Made by a program: the position numbers and the translations under genes. Under the pieces are notes generated by a model. The model ran no database searches. It saw nothing but the letters and a program-made list of their open reading frames with translations, and was not told the DNA's origin. Shown piece by piece: positions 7,452 to 15,393 of a DNA stretch of 27,639 nt (position 1 is the first letter of the stretch; each line of letters starts with the position of its first letter). The stretch comes from Candidatus Dormiibacterota bacterium. GTDB lineage: Bacteria; Chloroflexota; Dormibacteria; Aeolococcales; Bog-877. The stretch covers positions 1-27,639 of the forward strand of contig JASHRA010000174.1 of assembly GCA_030038765.1 (NCBI GenBank), read 5' to 3'.

Positions 7452-8190
7452 CTAGCCGGCGCCCGCCGGGAGCAGCCCCGGGCCCCGGTCCCAGCCCCGG
7501 TCGACGCTGCCGGTCTGGGCCAGGGACCAGAGGTTGAAACGACCTCCCGACTCCGCCGGGACCAGCTGCAGGGCGAGCACCTCGAAGCCCGGGGCCGGCT
7601 CCGCCGGCTCGTGTCAGCGCGCCTGCTCCTCCGGGCCCAGCGTGATCAGCGACATGGCGCTCCGCATGAGCGCGCCCGGCGTCACGGAGACGGCGAACAC
7701 CGACCAGGGCGCCAGCTCCAGGGCGAGGGCCTTGGTCAGGCCCTCCAGGCCGTGCCTGGAGGGGCAGTAGCCGGACTCCCCGACGAAGCTCATGACACCG
7801 GACTGGGAGGAGACGTTGACGATCAGGCCGAGCCTCTCCACTTCATCGCCGGGACCAGCTCGTGGCAGAGCAGAAAGGGCCCCCTGAGGTCGGTGTGGAC
7901 CACGCGGTCCCACTCCGCGACGGCCATCTCCTCGACCGGCCGCAGCACGATGACACCGGCGTTGTTGATGAGCACGTCAACGCCCCCTCCCGGTCCACTA
8001 TGGCCGCCGCGGCCGCACTCACCTGGCCGGCGTCGGAGACGTCCAACTGCGCCGTAGCCAGGGGCGTACGGCCCAGGCCACGGGGCTCCTCCTCCAGGAG
8101 CGAGAGCGCGACCACCCTGGCCCCGCGCCGGGCGAGGTGGAGGGCGGCCGCCCGACCCGGCCCCGAGCCGGCCCCGGTGACGTCCGCCAC
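7452..8190 (-). pseudogene. Decayed short-chain dehydrogenase/reductase
   Basis: Pieces of one SDR gene lie in successive frames. From GTG 8190 the N-terminus reads VTGAGSGPGR (cofactor Gly motif) and runs to about 7985; the frame then shifts by one base in a G run, after which INNAGVIVLRP (the NNAG motif) appears in the next frame. A second one-base shift near 7828 restores IVNVSSQSG and the active-site Tyr. The YxxxK motif reads YCPSR, so the catalytic Lys is Arg. A TGA at 7614-7616 interrupts the frame, which continues open for 54 more codons to a TAG at 7452, bringing the total to a normal SDR length of about 245 residues. Two shifts, a stop and loss of the catalytic Lys argue for a true pseudogene, although both shifts look like single-G losses and sequencing error could explain those two. 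Confidence 0.8.
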
Positions 8191-8227
8191 CCGTCCCCCG
8201 AGGGAAGGCCCCTACCCCGGGGTCGGG

Positions 8228-9457
8228 TCAGCCACCCAGCTCGGCCACCGCTTCCAGCAGACGATCCACGTCGCTGCGGTCGTTGTAGCGGACCAGCCCC
8301 GCCCGGACGGCGCAGCCGGAGTCCCTGATCCCCAGCGCTCGGGTCAGCTCGTAGGCGTAGTTGTCGCCGCTCCAGACGTTGATGCGGCGCCGGGCCAGCT
8401 CCTCGGCCACCCGGTCCGGGCTGAGGCCGCGGAGCGTGAAGTAGGCGGTCGGGGCTCGATCGTCGGCTCCGCCCAAGAGGTGGACGTGCTCCTGGGCGCC
8501 GAGCCCGTCCAGCAGCACCCGGAACAGCCCGGACTCGTACTCCTCGATCATCCCCATCGCCCGCAGCAGGCGTGGCCGCCGGGCCGGACCGTCCCCCGGC
8601 GCCAGGTCGGCGAGCATCTGCACGGCAGCGGTGACGCCGGCGAAGTCGGCGAACGGTGGGGTACCGGTCTGGAACCGGTCCGGGATCTCGTCCGGGGAGG
8701 GGATCAGCTTGTCGGGACGGATCGTCTCCAGCAGCGCGGGATCGGCGACCAGTGCGCCGACGTGGGGCCCGCACCACTTGTAGGCGCTGGTGACGTAGAA
8801 GTCGGCGCCCAGCTCGGCCACGTCGATGGGCCCGTGGGGCGTGGCGTGCACCCCGTCGACGTAGGTCTGGGCGCCCGCCAGGTGGGCGAGCTGGGTGATC
8901 TCCGCGACCCGGGGGCGGATGCCGAGGATGTTGCTCGCGGCGGTGACCGCGACCAGGCGGGTCCGCTCCCCCACCAGCTCGCGGTACTGGTCGACCGCCA
9001 GCTGGCCGGAGACGGGGTCGACGTCGGCGAAGCGGACCGTTGCGCCGGCCGACGTGGCCGCCTGCACCCAGGGCCGGACGTTCGCGTCGTGGTCGAGGCG
9101 GGAGAGGACCACCTCGTCTCCGGGCCCCCAGGTCTTGGCCAGGGCCACCGAGATCCGGTAGGTGAGGCTGGTCATGTTGGGGCCGAGGACGACGCCCTCG
9201 GCGACGCCGCCCACCAGGTCCGCCACCGCTCGGCGGCACTCGGCGACGATCTCCTCGGAGCGGCGGCTCGCCGGGAAGGCCGCGCCGAGGTTGCCCAGGC
9301 CGCCCCGGTAGGCGGAGGCGATGGCCTCGATGACCACCTCCGGCACCTGGGTGCCGGCCGCACCGTCGAGGTAGGCGTAGCCGTCGCGCAGGGCCGGGAA
9401 CTGGGCACGCACCCGGTTCACGTCGTAGCGGGGAAGGGCGGCGGCGGGGGCGCTCAA
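8228..9457 (-). CDS. Cysteine desulfurase-like PLP enzyme (VC1184/TIGR01976 type)
   Basis: A 409-residue class V aminotransferase-fold protein. The PLP site is clear: VDGVHATPHG (Asp201, His204) and SAYKWCGPHVG with Schiff-base Lys227. NMTSLTYRIS and GDEVVLSRLDHDANVRPW are typical of the cysteine-desulfurase-like VC1184 group, whose reaction is unsettled. The C-terminal region (WSGDNYAYEL onward) has no RSG.HC-type loop carrying the catalytic Cys of SufS/IscS/CsdA, so true desulfurase activity is doubtful; another C-S or C-N lyase or transaminase reaction is possible. The TTG start overlaps the stop of the upstream aldo/keto reductase (TTGA), with GGAGGT 6 nt before it, so the two are translationally coupled and probably act together. 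Confidence 0.88.
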   Translation of the reverse strand: MSAPAAALPRYDVNRVRAQFPALRDGYAYLDGAAGTQVPEVVIEAIASAYRGGLGNLGAAFPASRRSEEIVAECRRAVADLVGGVAEGVVLGPNMTSLTYRISVALAKTWGPGDEVVLSRLDHDANVRPWVQAATSAGATVRFADVDPVSGQLAVDQYRELVGERTRLVAVTAASNILGIRPRVAEITQLAHLAGAQTYVDGVHATPHGPIDVAELGADFYVTSAYKWCGPHVGALVADPALLETIRPDKLIPSPDEIPDRFQTGTPPFADFAGVTAAVQMLADLAPGDGPARRPRLLRAMGMIEEYESGLFRVLLDGLGAQEHVHLLGGADDRAPTAYFTLRGLSPDRVAEELARRRINVWSGDNYAYELTRALGIRDSGCAVRAGLVRYNDRSDVDRLLEAVAELGG

Positions 9458-10434
9458 CGGTCCACCTCCGACATGTCGCGGTAGCGCGGGCCGGCCGCGC
9501 TGCCGCGCGGGAACGCCTCCTCGATGGCGGCCAGCTCGTCGGCCGAGAGGCTCACCTCGACCGCCGCGGCATCGTCCTCCAGGTGGACCATCCCCCGGGT
9601 GCCCGGGATGGGCACGATGTCAGGCCCCTGGTGGAGGAGCCAGGCCAGGGCCAGCTGGGCGGGGGTGATGCCCTTGCCGGCCGCGATCGCCGCCAGTCGC
9701 TCGACGCCCGCCCGGTTGGCGACGAAGTTGTCGCCCTGGAAACGGGGCCCGCGGCGGCGGCTGTCCCCGTCCCCGAAGTCCTCTGGTGACCGGAAGTCGC
9801 CGGAGAGGAAGCCCCGCCCCAGGGGGCTGTAGGCGACGAAGCCGATGCCGAGCGCCCGGACCGTGTCCAGCAGCTCTCCCTCGGGGTCCCGGCTCCAGAT
9901 GGAGTACTCGGTCTGGAGCGCGGAGATGGGGTGGACGGCGTGGGCGCGGCGGATGGTGGTGGGAGCCGCTTCGGAGAGGCCGAGGAAGCGGACCTTGCCC
10001 TGCGCCACCAGCTCCGCCATGGCCCCCACCGTCTCCTCGATGGGCACACTCGGATCGACACGGTGCTGGTAGTAGAGGTCGATCCGCTCCACCCCGAGAC
10101 GCCCCAGTGACGCGTCGCAGGCGCGAGGGACGTAGTCCGGGTCTCCCCGGATGCCGAGCAGGTCGCCGCCCTCGGCGAAGGAGTAGCCGAACTTGGTCGC
10201 CAGGAAGACCCCGTCCCGGCGCTCCCGGAGGACCCGGGCCAGGAGACGCTCGTTGCTGCCCCGACCGTACATGTCGGCGGTGTCGAGGAACGTGATGCCG
10301 AGGTCGATGGCCCGGTTGAGCGTCGCCAGTGACCCGGCCTCGTCGGCCGCCCCGTAGACGCCGGCCATGGCCATGCAGCCCAGCCCGATGGCCGACACCT
10401 CGGCTCCCTGAGATCCCAGACTGACCAGCCTCAA
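9454..10434 (-). CDS. Aldo/keto reductase (second copy)
   Basis: A 326-residue aldo/keto reductase with the intact tetrad Asp51 and Tyr56 (FLDTADMYG), Lys81 (LATKFG) and His124 (YYQHRVD). It is a paralogue of the reductase at 5035-6045, with shared blocks such as VPIEETVGAMAELV, VRFLGLSEA and YSPLGRGFL. The frame opens at GTG 10440, but GAGGAGGAG then abuts the start; TTG 10434 puts the ribosome site at normal spacing and yields the usual family N-terminus (MRLVSLG). It is the first gene of a two-gene operon with the PLP enzyme and is divergent from the SDR at 10552. Substrate unknown. Confidence 0.88.
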   Translation of the reverse strand: MRLVSLGSQGAEVSAIGLGCMAMAGVYGAADEAGSLATLNRAIDLGITFLDTADMYGRGSNERLLARVLRERRDGVFLATKFGYSFAEGGDLLGIRGDPDYVPRACDASLGRLGVERIDLYYQHRVDPSVPIEETVGAMAELVAQGKVRFLGLSEAAPTTIRRAHAVHPISALQTEYSIWSRDPEGELLDTVRALGIGFVAYSPLGRGFLSGDFRSPEDFGDGDSRRRGPRFQGDNFVANRAGVERLAAIAAGKGITPAQLALAWLLHQGPDIVPIPGTRGMVHLEDDAAAVEVSLSADELAAIEEAFPRGSAAGPRYRDMSEVDR

Positions 10435-10551
10435 GCCCACCTCCTCCTCGCCATGGTGCTGTCCACGCCACCGCCTCCTCGACCATTGAACCAGCCCGGA
10501 CCCTGGGCCCGTCTCGCTACCATCGGCCGGGGGTCACCAAGGGAGGACGTG

Positions 10552-11328
10552 GTGGATCTGGAACTCTCCGGGCGTCCGGTGCTGGTGACGGGGGCGAGCC
10601 AGGGGATCGGACTCGAGATCGCGCGGACGCTGCTGCGGGAGGGCTCCCCGGTCGCCATCTGCGCCCGCGGCGAGGCTCGCCTGACGGCGGTCGCGAGGGA
10701 GCTGAGGGGCTCCGGGATCCCGGTCTTCGCCAGGGCGCTGGACGTCACCGACCACGCGGCCCTCTCCAGCTTCGTCGACGCCGCCGCGGCCGAGCTGGGT
10801 GGCCTCTTCGGGATCGTGGCAAACGCCGACGGCACGACCGGCGGGAGCTTCGAGGAGTCCCGACCCGAGGACTGGGTGGACACCTTCGAGCGCAACGTCG
10901 GGCACGCGGCCAACCTCGTGCGCTCGGCCATCCCCCACCTGGCCCGGGCGGGCGGGTCGGCGGTCTTCATCTCGTCCATCTCCGGCACCAAGCCTGCCCC
11001 CCGGTCGCAGTACGGGGTCAGCAAGGCCGGCCTCATCTACCTGGCGGCGGTGCTGTCCCGGGAGCTGGCTCCGAAGCGCATCCGGGTCAACGCCGTGAGC
11101 CCGGGGTCGATCCTCGTCCCGGACGGCGCCTGGGACGCCTACCGTATCCGAGACCCGGAGGGCTTCCAGCAGTTCCTGGACCGGGACCTGCCCTGGGGGC
11201 GGCTGGGCACCGCCCGGGAGGTGGCCGATGTGGTCGCCTTCGCCCTCTCCCCCCGGGCCAGCTGGATCAGCGGGGCCAACCTCGCCGTCGACGGCGCCCA
11301 GGGCCGCGCCAACTCATCGGCATGGTAG
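10552..11328 (+). CDS. Short-chain dehydrogenase/reductase
   Basis: A 258-residue classical SDR: TGASQGIG for cofactor binding near the N-terminus, then the Ser-Tyr-Lys triad in FISSISG and QYGVSKAG, followed by RVNAVSPGSI. The usual NNAG is replaced by ANADGTTGG, so the conserved structural Asn is shifted or changed, an uncommon variant. The C-terminus WISGANLAVDGAQGR is normal for the family. The frame is open back to 10453, but the chosen GTG 10552 has GGGAGG 5 nt upstream and gives the normal N-terminus; GTG 10549 is the alternative. The Gfo/Idh/MocA gene follows 25 bp later, so these two dehydrogenases likely form an operon, perhaps for a polyol or sugar. Confidence 0.9.
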   Translation: MDLELSGRPVLVTGASQGIGLEIARTLLREGSPVAICARGEARLTAVARELRGSGIPVFARALDVTDHAALSSFVDAAAAELGGLFGIVANADGTTGGSFEESRPEDWVDTFERNVGHAANLVRSAIPHLARAGGSAVFISSISGTKPAPRSQYGVSKAGLIYLAAVLSRELAPKRIRVNAVSPGSILVPDGAWDAYRIRDPEGFQQFLDRDLPWGRLGTAREVADVVAFALSPRASWISGANLAVDGAQGRANSSAW

Positions 11329-11353
11329 CCGCCAGCCCCGGGGCCCTCGGGCG

Positions 11354-12379
11354 ATGACCGGCGGGCCGAACCGGATCCGGTGGGGCATCCTCAGCACCGC
11401 CAACATCGGTGTCAAGCGGTTCATCCCGGGGGCGCAGAAGTCCGGCAACGGGGTGGTCCTGGCCATCGCCAGCCGCGACCGGGCCCGGGCCGAGAAGGTG
11501 GCCGCGCAGCTCCAGATCCCGCGCGCGTACGGAACCTACCAGGAGCTGCTCGCCGACCCCGACGTCGACGCCATCTACAACCCTCTGCCGAACAGCCTGC
11601 ACGCGGAGTGGACCCTGGCCGCGGCGGCCGCCGGCAAGCCGGTCCTCTGCGAGAAGCCACTCGCCCTCGACGCGGGCCAGGCCCGCTCCATGATCGAGGG
11701 CTGTCGGGAACGGGGCGTGCTCCTGATGGAGGCCTTCATGTACCGCTTCCATCCCCAGCACCAGCTGGTGCAGCGCCTCATCGAGGCCGGCGCGGTGGGA
11801 GAGGTCCGCTTCGTCCGCTCCAACTTCATGTTCATGCTCGAGCCCTTCCCCAAGAGCAACGTCCGCCTCAGCGCACCTCTCGGTGGCGGTGCGCTGATGG
11901 ATGTGGGCTGCTACTGCGTGAACGCGGCCCGGATGGTCTTCGGTCGCGAGCCCCTGGCCGGCTCGGCCCTCTGGGACGTCCGGGCAGAGTTCGGGGTCGA
12001 GATCTCGCTGGCCGGGGTGCTGGAGTTTTCGGAGGGGGGCCTGGCGACCTTCGACTGCGGTTTCAGGGCCCCCGGCCAGGGGGCCTACACCGTGGTCGGC
12101 AGCCTGGGCCAGATCGAGGTGCCCAACGCCTTCGTGCCCGCGCCCACACCGGTGAAGGTCCGCGTCACCGGCCCCAGCGGCCTTGAGGAACACGAGGTCG
12201 GCGGGGTGGACCAGTATCAGCTCGAGGCCGAGGAGTTCGCGGACGCGCTGATCACCGGGCGCCCGCTTCGGATCCCGGCCGAGGACGCACTGGGGACGCT
12301 GGCCGCCATCGAGGCGCTGACCGACTCGGCACGGGCCGACGGGCGGCGGCAACCGGTGGGCGGGCCCGTCAGGGAGTAG
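11354..12379 (+). CDS. Gfo/Idh/MocA family oxidoreductase
   Basis: A 341-residue NAD(P)-dependent oxidoreductase. The N-terminal Rossmann motif is GILSTANIG (residues 11-19), followed by the cofactor-contacting EKP at 100-102 (CEKPLAL) and the family's FMYRFHPQH and GGGALMDVGCYCVN segments. In the latter an Asn stands where many members have a catalytic His two residues after Y-x, so the active-site details are unusual for sugar dehydrogenases. The closest general type is the dihydrodiol/D-xylose dehydrogenase-like branch. ATG 11354 is chosen, because the longer open frame reads through the end of the SDR out of frame. It lies 25 bp after the SDR and 82 bp before the CDF gene. Substrate unknown. 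Confidence 0.88.
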   Translation: MTGGPNRIRWGILSTANIGVKRFIPGAQKSGNGVVLAIASRDRARAEKVAAQLQIPRAYGTYQELLADPDVDAIYNPLPNSLHAEWTLAAAAAGKPVLCEKPLALDAGQARSMIEGCRERGVLLMEAFMYRFHPQHQLVQRLIEAGAVGEVRFVRSNFMFMLEPFPKSNVRLSAPLGGGALMDVGCYCVNAARMVFGREPLAGSALWDVRAEFGVEISLAGVLEFSEGGLATFDCGFRAPGQGAYTVVGSLGQIEVPNAFVPAPTPVKVRVTGPSGLEEHEVGGVDQYQLEAEEFADALITGRPLRIPAEDALGTLAAIEALTDSARADGRRQPVGGPVRE

Positions 12380-12449
12380 GAGCCGGGCGCCGGGCGATCC
12401 GGTGCCGGCCAGGACCGGCTTGGAGCGGGCGGCTGATCTCCGCCCCGAG

Positions 12450-12455
12450 TAGGGT
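12450..12455 (+). promoter_or_regulatory. -10-like box before the CDF transporter
   Basis: TAGGGT sits 6 nt before the GTG start at 12462, the spacing expected of a leaderless transcript, and no Shine-Dalgarno sequence is otherwise needed. The spacer GGGGCG is nearly the same as that at the reductase promoter near 5028. No clear -35 box is seen. Confidence 0.35.
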
Positions 12456-12461
12456 GGGGCG

Positions 12462-13415
12462 GTGCGGAAGCAGCCCACGGCGGCCCCCAGAGCGGCCCGG
12501 CTGGGCTGGGCGGTCCTGGCCACGCTGGTCGTGGTTGCCGTCGAGCTGGTCGCCGGCATCGTCGGGCAGTCGGTGGCCCTGCTGGCGGACGCTGGCCACG
12601 TCGCTGTCGATGCCATGGGCCTGGGCCTGGCCTGGTGGGCCGTGGCCGAGATCCGCCGGCCCCCGTCGGGGCGCAACACCTATGGGTACCAGCGGGTTGG
12701 AACTCTCATGGGGCTGGGGAACGCGCTCCTGCTGCTGTTCGTGGTGGGCGGGATCGGAGCAGCCGCATCGCTGAGGCTCGCCAACCCGGCACGGCCCGAC
12801 CCTGCCCTGATGGCGGCTGCGGCTGGCTTCGGGGTCCTCGCCAACCTGGTCACCGTTTCCCTGATTCGCGGCGACCGGTCCTTCAATGCTCGCGCTGCCC
12901 TCCTGCACGTCGCCGGCGACCTGGTGGCCGGCCTCGGGGTCTTGGCCGCCGCGGTCGCCATCGCGCTTACCGGCTGGGCGCGGGCCGATCCGCTGGTGTC
13001 GCTCCTGATCTCGCTGGTCATCGCCGTCGGGGCCGTCCGGCTGCTTCGGGAGGGGCTCCCGGTGATCCTGGAGTCCGCCCCCAGCTCCATGTCCCTGGCC
13101 GTGGTCGAGGAGTACATCACCGCCACCCCCGGCGTCAGCGGCGTCCATGACCTCCATGTGTGGCAGCTGGCGCTCGACCGCCACGCGCTCTCCTGTCACC
13201 TGGCGCTAACCAGCCAGTCGCTGGAAGACGCGGAGCACCTGGTGCAGGACCTGTCCGAGCGGCTCTGCTCGCGCTTCGAGTTACACCACACCACGATCCA
13301 GGTCGAGGCCTGTCATCCCTGCCCGCCGGGGCTCTGCGCCGACCAGGTCTCTCGCTTCGACAACCACGTCCACCGAGCCCGCGACCGGGTGGCGGCTGAC
13401 CGCTCCCTGCACTAG
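12462..13415 (+). CDS. czcD: Cation diffusion facilitator (CzcD-like metal exporter)
   Basis: A 317-residue cation diffusion facilitator, an inner-membrane metal(II)/proton antiporter exporting Zn, Co, Cd or similar. Six hydrophobic segments fit the family. The transport-site residues are present: His46 and Asp50 in segment 2 (LLADAGHVAVDA) and His149 and Asp153 in segment 5 (LLHVAGDLVA), the HxxxD pairs typical of zinc transporters. The cytoplasmic C-terminal domain carries VHDLHVWQL and SCHLAL and ends with a Cys/His cluster CHPCPPGLC that could bind metal. Start GTG 12462. It appears to have its own promoter and shows no functional link to its neighbours. Confidence 0.92.
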   Translation: MRKQPTAAPRAARLGWAVLATLVVVAVELVAGIVGQSVALLADAGHVAVDAMGLGLAWWAVAEIRRPPSGRNTYGYQRVGTLMGLGNALLLLFVVGGIGAAASLRLANPARPDPALMAAAAGFGVLANLVTVSLIRGDRSFNARAALLHVAGDLVAGLGVLAAAVAIALTGWARADPLVSLLISLVIAVGAVRLLREGLPVILESAPSSMSLAVVEEYITATPGVSGVHDLHVWQLALDRHALSCHLALTSQSLEDAEHLVQDLSERLCSRFELHHTTIQVEACHPCPPGLCADQVSRFDNHVHRARDRVAADRSLH

Positions 13416-13450
13416 GGACCGGACGCGCCGGCCGGGTCCGGCCGCCGCCC

Positions 13451-14857
13451 TCAGCGATACAGCTCGGACGACTCCGTCCCGACCCCCCCTTTCCCCCCGC
13501 CGTCGGCCCGCGGGCTGAGCGTCGAGAACTCGGCTCCGGAGCGCCAGCGTCGGTCCACGACCTGGACCAGAACTCCCATCAGCTCCGCCGCCATCCAACC
13601 AAAGCCGGCGCCGAGTATCCCGATGTGATGTATCAGGATCCACGAGACACCGAGTTGCACGAGGGCCATGCCCCAGACGAAGGCGCTGGCCTGCGTGTAT
13701 CTCCGCTGGATTCGCAGGATGGTTATGTAGACCGAGTTGAGCGCGTCTGGCAGCGTCGTCGTGACCAAAAGGATGAGCAGCAGGGCAGCGTGCTCGCCGT
13801 AGCTCCGGCCGAAGGCGGTCAGGAGAGGCTTGGCCAGGAACACCAGGGCGACGGTGGCCAGCAGCAGGAGAGGGACGATCACCTTGAGCGCCTGTCTGGC
13901 ACGTGCCGTCGCCCGTGACGGAGCTCGCGAACCCTCCGCAAAGAGCGCCGCAGCGACAGAGAGCGACCCGATGAAGAAGAAGCTCCCGACCCGCCACGCG
14001 GAGTAGAAATATGCGGTGTCGGTAAGTGAGACGATCGCACCCACGATCACCGGCACGACATAGGTGGGGATCGAGGCACCAACGCCGATCATGTAATTTC
14101 CGAACATGGTCAGCCGCATCGCGCTCACCTCGGCGAAGAGGTTGGCGACGACGGGGCGGAAAGCGCGATGACGAGCCAGCAGGAGCAGGCTGGTGCCGTC
14201 CGCAGCCAGGACCGCGACCGTCCAACCGATCTGGATGCCGACCGCGCCCTCGGCGTGGAGGACCGGCAGCAGGAGGAGTGGGAGCTTGACCGTGCTCATC
14301 AGCGTGTTGGTGAGGAGCCTGACCTCGGTGCGTCGCTCCACCACCCAGATGTTGTCCAGCACTGAGCCAGCGTTGGTGAGTCCGACCCCGGCCGCCAACG
14401 CCAAGCCGTAGGTCGGGCTTCTCAGCGCGGCGACATGGATGATGTAGGGAAGTGGGACCCAGCAGATCAGGCCGCTCAGCACCCCAAAGAAGAAGGCAAC
14501 GGCAAGGGAGGCTGAGACGGTTAGGCTCCACTCTGCTCCGGCCCTGCGCGTCGGTATGCGCTGAACCACCGCTGAGGACGTCCCCAGCAACGAGAGCAGT
14601 GATGCGACCGTCATCACGGAGACGCTGACGGCGGCGGTACCAACCTCGGAGGCAGGATAGACGCGCGCCGCCAGCACCCAGTATCCGAAGCCGAGGATGG
14701 CCGTCAAGGATGTCGCCACGACGATGAGGCTGCTGGCGCGCGCCAGCGCATCCCGGAAGAACTGCCTTGGCAGCCTCGCGAGTGACACCGAGCGCTCAAC
14801 CAAGGGAGCGGCCCCTCCGTCGACACGCTGCGGCTCGGCCGGCTGCCACTGGCTCAC
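13451..14857 (-). CDS. Polysaccharide flippase (Wzx/MATE-like membrane protein)
   Basis: A 468-residue integral membrane protein with about 12-14 hydrophobic segments and the pattern of the polysaccharide-transport/MurJ/MATE superfamily: an early GYWVLAARVYPASEVG segment (the 'lipopolysaccharide biosynthesis flippase' N-terminus), NAGSVLDNIWVVERRT, and alternating segments to the end. Members move lipid-linked oligosaccharides across the membrane. A GTG start is used with only a weak ribosome site; a -10-like TAGGAT lies at 14963-14968 on the minus strand, about 100 nt upstream. No glycosyltransferase or Wzy polymerase is next to it. It is divergent from the ATP-grasp gene and sits in a stretch of less extreme GC. 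Role in glycan export is inferred from fold and context. Confidence 0.85.
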   Translation of the reverse strand: MSQWQPAEPQRVDGGAAPLVERSVSLARLPRQFFRDALARASSLIVVATSLTAILGFGYWVLAARVYPASEVGTAAVSVSVMTVASLLSLLGTSSAVVQRIPTRRAGAEWSLTVSASLAVAFFFGVLSGLICWVPLPYIIHVAALRSPTYGLALAAGVGLTNAGSVLDNIWVVERRTEVRLLTNTLMSTVKLPLLLLPVLHAEGAVGIQIGWTVAVLAADGTSLLLLARHRAFRPVVANLFAEVSAMRLTMFGNYMIGVGASIPTYVVPVIVGAIVSLTDTAYFYSAWRVGSFFFIGSLSVAAALFAEGSRAPSRATARARQALKVIVPLLLLATVALVFLAKPLLTAFGRSYGEHAALLLILLVTTTLPDALNSVYITILRIQRRYTQASAFVWGMALVQLGVSWILIHHIGILGAGFGWMAAELMGVLVQVVDRRWRSGAEFSTLSPRADGGGKGGVGTESSELYR

Positions 14858-15393
14858 ACCCTGGCGGCCTGGGGCTCACGGACGGGCGGCGACTGCGCTG
14901 CTCGGGCGTCTGGCTGACCTCGCTCCCACCGGCGGCGTCCATGTCCTAGTCTTTGAGCCCCAATCCTAACCCGGTCCGGGGCCCGGGGCCCTCTCCCGGG
15001 CCGGGCGCGCCCGGGGCGGCCCGGCCGGGGTCACAGAGACTATCCCCGATCTGAACCCGAGCTGGGAAGACGGCACAGTCGCAGACGGGGCCAGCTTGTA
15101 ACGGCCGACTTCCGGGACCGTCATAACCGTGGTCCCTCGCTGCCGTAGCCGCCAGAGGGGCGACACCTTCCGACCAGCCCGCAGCCGCCGTCCAGGGGAT
15201 ACGGTTCCTATCGGTGGTCCAGTTCGGAGAAGGCCGACCGACCTCGTCCCAGGAGGGGGATGGCTCGGCCGCCGGGACCTTGCGCTAAGCTACCAGCGCT
15301 CGGAGATCATGCTCCCCGACTTCCACAATGCTGATTCACGTTGGCCGCCAAGGCACGAGGGCAGGCTGACACCCGTTCCACGAGGTCTAGCGG
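14858..15393. other. Long divergent intergenic region (flippase / ATP-grasp)
   Basis: There is no gene in these 536 bp. The left part (about 14970-15030) is a run of GGGCCC/CCCGGG-type palindromes with strong folding potential. An inverted repeat GGGACC/GGTCCC occurs at 15114-15136 with an 11-nt loop. It must hold the promoters for the flippase (minus) and the ATP-grasp gene (plus). The ATP-grasp start has GAGGT 7 nt before ATG 15394; TAAGCT near 15285 is a weak -10 candidate. Confidence 0.45.

Noticed and set aside
12369..13199. 276-codon minus-strand frame
   Set aside because: Antisense to the CDF transporter gene, whose transport-site residues and membrane segments are unambiguous.
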